A DNA stretch of 64,000 nucleotides, from the NCBI GenBank assembly GCA_035610835.1, contig CM069443.1:65463623-65527622 (forward strand). The letters are read 5' to 3'. This DNA is from Ophiura sarsii (taxonomy: Eukaryota; Echinodermata; Ophiuroidea; Amphilepidida; Ophiuridae). Positions 59,098-64,000 of this stretch are shown one piece after another (position 1 is the stretch's first letter; each line of letters starts with the position of its first letter). The position numbers were made by a program, and so were the translations under genes. A model generated the notes under the pieces. It ran no database searches and had not been told where the DNA came from. It saw nothing but the letters and a program-made list of their open reading frames with translations.

Positions 59098-59955
59098 CCA
59101 TACACGTGTGAAGCCATGTATGGTGGGAAGTACTCACAGATAGGCTTATCCTATGACTATGACACCGAAGGCTTTAGGGACTCTGAAAACTCTGGGGAGG
59201 GCTCTGGCAACTCTGAAAACTCACATTTGAATCAGCATTTGACGCGAAGATGCACTATATCTGTTCATACCATATGGCCTGCACTGTCTGTTCACCCTAC
59301 GGAGGTGGTCGCTGAGTTGAATGACGATGTCACGTTTAAATGCCATTTGGCACACCTCGCTAATGTCATGCGGGAAAACTACACCGCAAACCTGGAATGG
59401 AACTCTAAACCTCCAATCAATCAGTCTCGCATTTCCACGTCAGTTAATGAGTTCGGCGTTAACAATATAGCAATGACTGACAACGGAACGATCATTTCTT
59501 GTTTTGTGTTGTTCGAAACACGATGGCTTAAAGCTTCAGCAATGCTGTACGTGCGCACGCAGGAGAAACATTTTCGGGGCGTCACTGCTGAAGATGGGTG
59601 GAAATCTGCCTTCATTGTTGTCTTCATAGCGATGATTGCTGCAACTGTAGTGATCGCTTTCTTGTATCTGAAGCGTAGGAAAAGTTCTAACGATGCCCCC
59701 ATAGTGACAAATGTCATCACCGATGTTAACGAAGGACCAACTACTGATCTTGCGGAAGAATCCTACATGGCTTTGCAGAAACCACCTACTAAAGAAAATG
59801 TATCTGGTATTGAAATGTCAATTGAAATGTCAAGTATGGACACAGCGATTAAGAATGACTATGTGTATGAAAATCATGGACTTAGAAATGTTGGGGAGAG
59901 TCAGCAGCTGCAGGAAGATGAAGCCATTTATGAGTGCCCAGACACCGAACAATGA
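59098..59955 (+). CDS. Immunoglobulin-domain receptor, 3' part (end of Ig2, Ig3, membrane helix, tyrosine tail)
   Basis: An open frame from PYTCEAMYGGKYSQ, which supplies the Y-x-C strand missing from Ig2. Counting from the ATG at 59,116, an acidic/Ser linker (19-36) follows, then a third Ig-like domain with C76, W95 and C129 (DNGTIISC). A membrane helix at 165-184 (AFIVVFIAMIAATVVIAF) is followed by KRRK and a 90-residue cytoplasmic tail. The tail holds tyrosines in ESYMAL (Y217), DYVYENH (Y249, Y251) and AIYECP (Y272). The YEN motif fits an SH2 adaptor (Grb2-type) site and YMAL a YxxL signal. These are family-level inferences. The codon immediately before the Pro is TAA, so no upstream AG acceptor can join this exon without a stop. 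It therefore looks like one coding exon broken by insertion. No AATAAA is seen close after the stop. Confidence 0.82.
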   Translation, partial: PYTCEAMYGGKYSQIGLSYDYDTEGFRDSENSGEGSGNSENSHLNQHLTRRCTISVHTIWPALSVHPTEVVAELNDDVTFKCHLAHLANVMRENYTANLEWNSKPPINQSRISTSVNEFGVNNIAMTDNGTIISCFVLFETRWLKASAMLYVRTQEKHFRGVTAEDGWKSAFIVVFIAMIAATVVIAFLYLKRRKSSNDAPIVTNVITDVNEGPTTDLAEESYMALQKPPTKENVSGIEMSIEMSSMDTAIKNDYVYENHGLRNVGESQQLQEDEAIYECPDTEQ

Positions 59956-60092
59956 CTGCATGCATAGCACCGACACAACAAAAGCGTGAGGCTCCACTTA
60001 TTTTTCTTCTTCTAGTCACTGGAGCTCCGCCAGAAGAGAAACATATTCGACAATATGACTGAATTAATTGAATAACGCATACTGCGTTTGTT

Positions 60093-60309
60093 TATAGTTC
60101 AGTCAGTTCCAAATTGGCGAACCTGTTTATAGAACCGAATGAATTCAGAAGAGCGTGGGTGTGCAACATGCTCGCATGGCGCATTGTGAACCCTATGCGT
60201 GACGCTCGCGTGTCAAAATAACTTGCGCATACGTTTGAATTACTGTTGCGCGCGGAGAGATAGAAACCGCATAATTATGTCTCGCCAATTTCGAACTGAT
60301 TAAACTATA
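60093..60309. mobile_element. 217 bp TA-type MITE
   Basis: The left end TATAGTTCAGTCAGTTCC plus AAATTGGCGA and right end TCGCCAATTTCGAACTG plus ATTAAACTATA are inverted with a few mismatches. It lies just after the Ig receptor. Confidence 0.62.
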
Positions 60310-60385
60310 CACACGTTTTATTGTACACAGCGTGCCCCAGAAACCCAGCACATTACCTTGGACGAGCCGTAATTTCACTTTTACA

Positions 60386-60650
60386 CCATATCGAGGGCTC
60401 AGAAACACAAGGTCTCATCTCCATTTTTTCAAAAATGAGATTTTGGTATCAACATTTTCAGAAAGAAATTCTCTTTCCAGTAACACACAGCCTTATCTCC
60501 ATAACACAACCCCTCTCAAAGTTATAGTCAGTATCACAAGGCCTCATCTCCATCTCCCCAATGTGTTTATAAATCTTCAATAGTCTATTTCTCAAAATGG
60601 TCAATATGGAGATAAGGCCTTGTGTGGTTTTGAGCCCTCGATATTGTGGT
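60386..60650. mobile_element. Foldback element with internal ACAAGGYCTCATCTCCA words
   Basis: ATATCGAGGGCTCAGAAACAC (60,389) is answered by TTTTGAGCCCTCGATAT (60,629-60,645). The word ACAAGG(T/C)CTCATCTCCA or its complement occurs four times (60,401; 60,486; 60,536; 60,606), with a fifth relic near 60,685. There is no coding content. Confidence 0.6.
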
Positions 60651-61127
60651 CATATATATAATAGCCACATTCTGCAAACTTACGATCTCCACATTGTACC
60701 ATGAAATAAGGCCTTTCACAATTGATTTTGAGTTTCCTGTTGCAGGTTTTGAAAAATGGATGAGGTTACTTTTTATTATTAATTATCAATTATTCATTAT
60801 TTTCTTTATTTTCGTGTTTGTGGTTGAATTGAAATGATGATGATGTCACAATGATGATTTACCCGTTTGACTGGCACGGGTGTTTTAATGGTTTTACTCT
60901 CAATACACCCATGATTGCTTCGATCCATAATGAATTACAACCATACCATGGTACTGTTTATTCGCCCTTGGGAGGTAACAGATTTGCTATTACACTGTAA
61001 ATAATTAAATATAATCAAATAAAAAAAAAAATTTGGACGATGGCAGATAACAGGAAATTAAGAATCAATTGTGAAGGGCCTAATAATCAAGATACATTAC
61101 GCTACAAGCCCCGCTTAGCAGCGCTAT
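60651..61127. other. No gene seen
   Basis: AT-rich, with a poly-A run at 61,021. Confidence 0.35.
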
Positions 61128-61414
61128 AAATTGTTGCCCTAAAAACCGGCAACAAATTTAAATATTCGCCTTCCATCAAAGCTGGTTGCTATATGACATA
61201 ATGCTCGTGTGCAACCAGCCGGCTGTATATTGCAACGCCCATTGAGTAGTTTAAACGCATGAGCGTGGATGCAATTTGCAACATAATGGAAACTCACCCA
61301 TGCAGTTAGCCCCGAATTTAAATATACAACCAGGAAATCCTCTCGTAATAATTGATAACAATAGGTTTACCAGACCGAATTAATAGCGCTCCTAAGCGGG
61401 CAACTTATGTCATG
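61128..61414. repeat. 300 bp dispersed repeat, copy 2
   Basis: A copy of the repeat at 19,819-20,131, in the same orientation and about 90 percent alike by eye. A short ATGACATGACATG run marks its right border. Confidence 0.65.
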
Positions 61415-62599
61415 ACATGACATGACATGGCACTGGTATTCAAAATATTACAAACGATTGCACAGAAATTCACGATGCTGCAGCTGTTGTTTAACCACTC
61501 GATATCGTTTCACTTCAGGGTCGGTTAACTTGAAACATACCTTTATGATGGTTGCATTAGGCATGCTAGGGAAATCATGTTTCAGTGTATGTCAACATTC
61601 AACAACGACTAAAGATTTGAATGCTATTCCATAAATAGACAATGCAAATAAAAAGCATAATTTAACAATTTCATTCAGGATACACATCACTAAATAAATC
61701 CCCTATACAGACTGTGTAAAATGGGCCATAATGAAATGCCATTTTCTCGATTATAAAGCAAATGGTTGCTTCAACTTTACATTTTTGATGAAGATCATGG
61801 TCTTGGCTTTCCTTTAAAAAACAACAATAAATAAGATCAAGGCAAAATTTTCGAGATTATACTCCGTCGAAGATACGAATGTTTTTAGAACACCCAGGCC
61901 TCGCCTAGGTCTACAGGGTGAGTCAAAATAGTCAGGTCCCGTTTTTAAAATATCAAGAAAAATACTTCTTGTACAAAATTGGTAATTGTTTTCATTGTTT
62001 ATGAGAGTAGACATACTTCTTCATACCTGGTGATGTTTTCACGACAATATCATATTCCACGCCAGATTTACAAACATATTTACGAAAAGACGCGTTATCC
62101 AAAGTGTTCCAAGTTTGGTGGTGAATGTTAATACTACTGTAATACTATAGTTATTCATACAACACAACACACTGTATAACTGTTGCAATTTGTACCAAAA
62201 TATCATGTTTTTTGATGAATCTCTGATAAATTAAACGATATTGCACGCAAAGCATTTAAATAATATCATAATATAACTCAGTATTGCACAAATATATTCA
62301 TAAAAATGGACTATGCACTTTGCCTGGTAAGTTGCTAAAGCACAAACTGTTTAAAGATATATAAGATCTGTTTTCTCTCAGACTTCTCTCATATCAGTTC
62401 GATTAAAATAACAAGTTTCAAAATGCTTTGGTCAACATTTTTTAACTCAATAATGTTTGTATAGACTTTCTCTGATTGCATGAAAACTATTGAAAACAAC
62501 CGCAAAGACAATAGAATCTTTCCTATTGTAATTGCTGTGAATACAAACACGCCTTTGATTGACTTATTCAAAAGGCGCGCGTTAAACGTTAACATCCAT
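61415..62599. other. No gene seen
   Basis: Contains a lone CTACAGGGTGAGTCAAAATAG terminus at 61,911 (see 54,080) and nothing else recognisable. Confidence 0.4.
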
Positions 62600-63140
62600 C
62601 ACTGAAAGCCAAACTGGAGTCAAGTGACTCTTGAAATGGAGTAAATCGGCCATGACTCTCCAAAGGAGTCGTCCCTGACTCCCAAAGGAGTCATCCTAGC
62701 CGTCGGAAAGAGTCATCGGCCATGACTCTCCAAAGGAGTCATCCAGACTCTCCAAAGGAGTCATCCTGACTCTCCAAAGGAGTCATCCTGACTCTCCAAA
62801 GGAGTCATCCTGACTCTCTGGAGCTAATTTGCAAATTTTACTTGGTCTTATATTAGCCGAGTAAAATGCACAAATCGCTCATTAGCATAATTACAATGGT
62901 ACAAAAATTAGCACCGATGCTCGTGTATACCATTTCAATTATGCTAATGAGCTAATTTGCACATTTTATTTATTTAAACCTATTAATTTATTTCATTAAG
63001 TCGATGCCTTAATTTAACACCGTTGAATGTGTATTGATATATTTGCATATTTCTCACTGGTTAAGGAAGGGGAGTGATTGCTCACTAAGTAAATGCAAAT
63101 ACATTGAGCAAGAACATAAACATCAAAGAACCAATTACAG

Positions 63141-63174
<34 letters not shown>

Positions 63175-63481
63175 AGTTCTCAGTGTCTTATTTCCCTTTT
63201 TTCCTACCTGGAGTCACGGTGACTCTATTTAGCCAGTTGGAGTCATTATTACTCTCGAAAGGGAGTCCAGCCTACATGTGACTCTATGTCAATATTGACT
63301 CCATTTGAAGAGTCACAAGACTCCCTTGAAGAGTCATGCATCATGACTCTCCAAAGGAGTCAGTAAATGTTGACTCTCCAAGGGAGTCATGTGACTCTCC
63401 AAACAGTCAATATTGACATAGAGTCACATGTAGGCTGGACTCCCTTTATAGAGTAACCTGATTCCAGTTTGGCTTTCAGTG
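62600..63481. mobile_element. CACTG-ended element with internal GGAGTC words
   Basis: The ends CACTGAAAGCCAAACTGGAG and ACTGG-side complement CCAGTTTGGCTTTCAGTG are inverted (about 20 bp, then imperfect). The left block repeats GACTCTCCAAAGGAGTCATCC about six times. The right block has more GGAGTC / GACTCC words and an internal inverted pair (GTCCAGCCTACATGTGACTC / GAGTCACATGTAGGCTGGAC). The middle holds a pair of TGCTAATGAGC-like arms and a C-run of about 32 at 63,141. The design is the same as at 33.2 kb with a different word. Confidence 0.72.
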
Positions 63482-64000
63482 AGGGATCCCCTAGATAAGT
63501 TGGAACAGATTTTATTTCACAGAATTTAGAAAAATTATCATATCTCCCGTTTCGAATAACCAATTTGAATGAAATAAAATTTAGGTTAAGTTTTCAACAA
63601 ACCTTAATTTGTGATGAAAATGCGAAGCAGAGAAAGAGGTGAAACTGCGTGTGGTCCATCAAATATTGGGCGGTGAGGATGCACAACATCGCAGTAATAC
63701 CGCTTTTCGAAATACCACTCTCGCAAGATTTAAAAATCTTACTGATTAGGTACATGTTTGCGTGGTGATCCGAGTGGAGCGCTCAACACTGTAACTTCTC
63801 ATGAAATCGGTTGAAGTGGACTTTGGCGCTGGCCTATTACACAATTTTATACTTTTACTTCACAAAATAAAAGTTTGAAATTCTTATTGGGTTTGCAAAA
63901 CGTATGAACATGATTGCATGGTTTTAAAGAAAGATCAGAAATCCATGCCAGAACCGTCCCACGATAAGCTAGGTCATTTCCCGGGGTCATTTGTGTATTG
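63482..64000. other. No gene seen
   Basis: Spacer up to the window edge. No exon or repeat was recognised. Confidence 0.35.

Overview
The window reads as repeat-rich nuclear DNA of a marine invertebrate, most likely a deuterostome such as an echinoderm or hemichordate. The evidence is AT-rich DNA, small exons with GT-AG introns, abundant short foldback DNA elements, frequent TAGGCCT words, and an intronless leucine-rich-repeat GPCR of the kind expanded in those groups. No bacterial operon, CRISPR array, rRNA gene or intact virus was seen. The organism assignment is inference.

Genes, left to right. (1) Three phase-matched exons of a minus-strand gene with two C2H2-like zinc fingers (892-4226). 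(2) Five phase-matched plus-strand exons (11,822-18,585) encoding the whole catalytic domain of a proteinase-K-type subtilisin with D, H, N and S motifs; signal peptide and propeptide exons were not found. (3) A 1178-codon single-exon minus-strand receptor (28,582-32,118): leader, Cys-rich N-terminal domain, about 22 LRRs, Cys-rich hinge and seven membrane helices. (4) An immunoglobulin-domain receptor (55,832-59,955) with signal peptide, two Ig domains, a third Ig-like domain, one membrane helix and a tyrosine-bearing tail. Its second Ig domain is split by a 2.6 kb terminal-inverted-repeat (TIR) element. A few weaker coding candidates are listed with low confidence.

Between the genes lie mobile and tandem DNA. 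A satellite domain spans about 32.96-48.14 kb: 108 bp units, then a higher-order array of related units. Invaders split it: a CACTG-ended element (33.18-34.43 kb), a block with tRNA-like sequences (40.08-40.97 kb), a nested complex of GGCCCTGT-ended elements (41.39-47.12 kb) that carries a 5'-truncated Penelope-like insertion, and part of a mariner-like element. Elsewhere there are several TTAA-flanked MITE families, two of them back to back at the stop codon of the LRR receptor, TA-flanked mariner-like MITEs, and tRNA-derived repeats bounded by CCCTAAC/GTTAGGG.

Three observations stand out. (a) Intron 4 of the subtilisin gene is filled by about 19 degenerate 37 bp units that are copies of the end of the exon encoding the active-site serine plus its splice donor. 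(b) At least six TIR elements share one design, in which each carries its own short word repeated many times inside (TAACGCGTGTTACC, GGTGTC, ACGTATG, AACGTAATAAAC, GGAGTC, ACAAGGYCTCATCTCCA). (c) In the element that splits the Ig gene, the word recurs at close to multiples of 180 bp.
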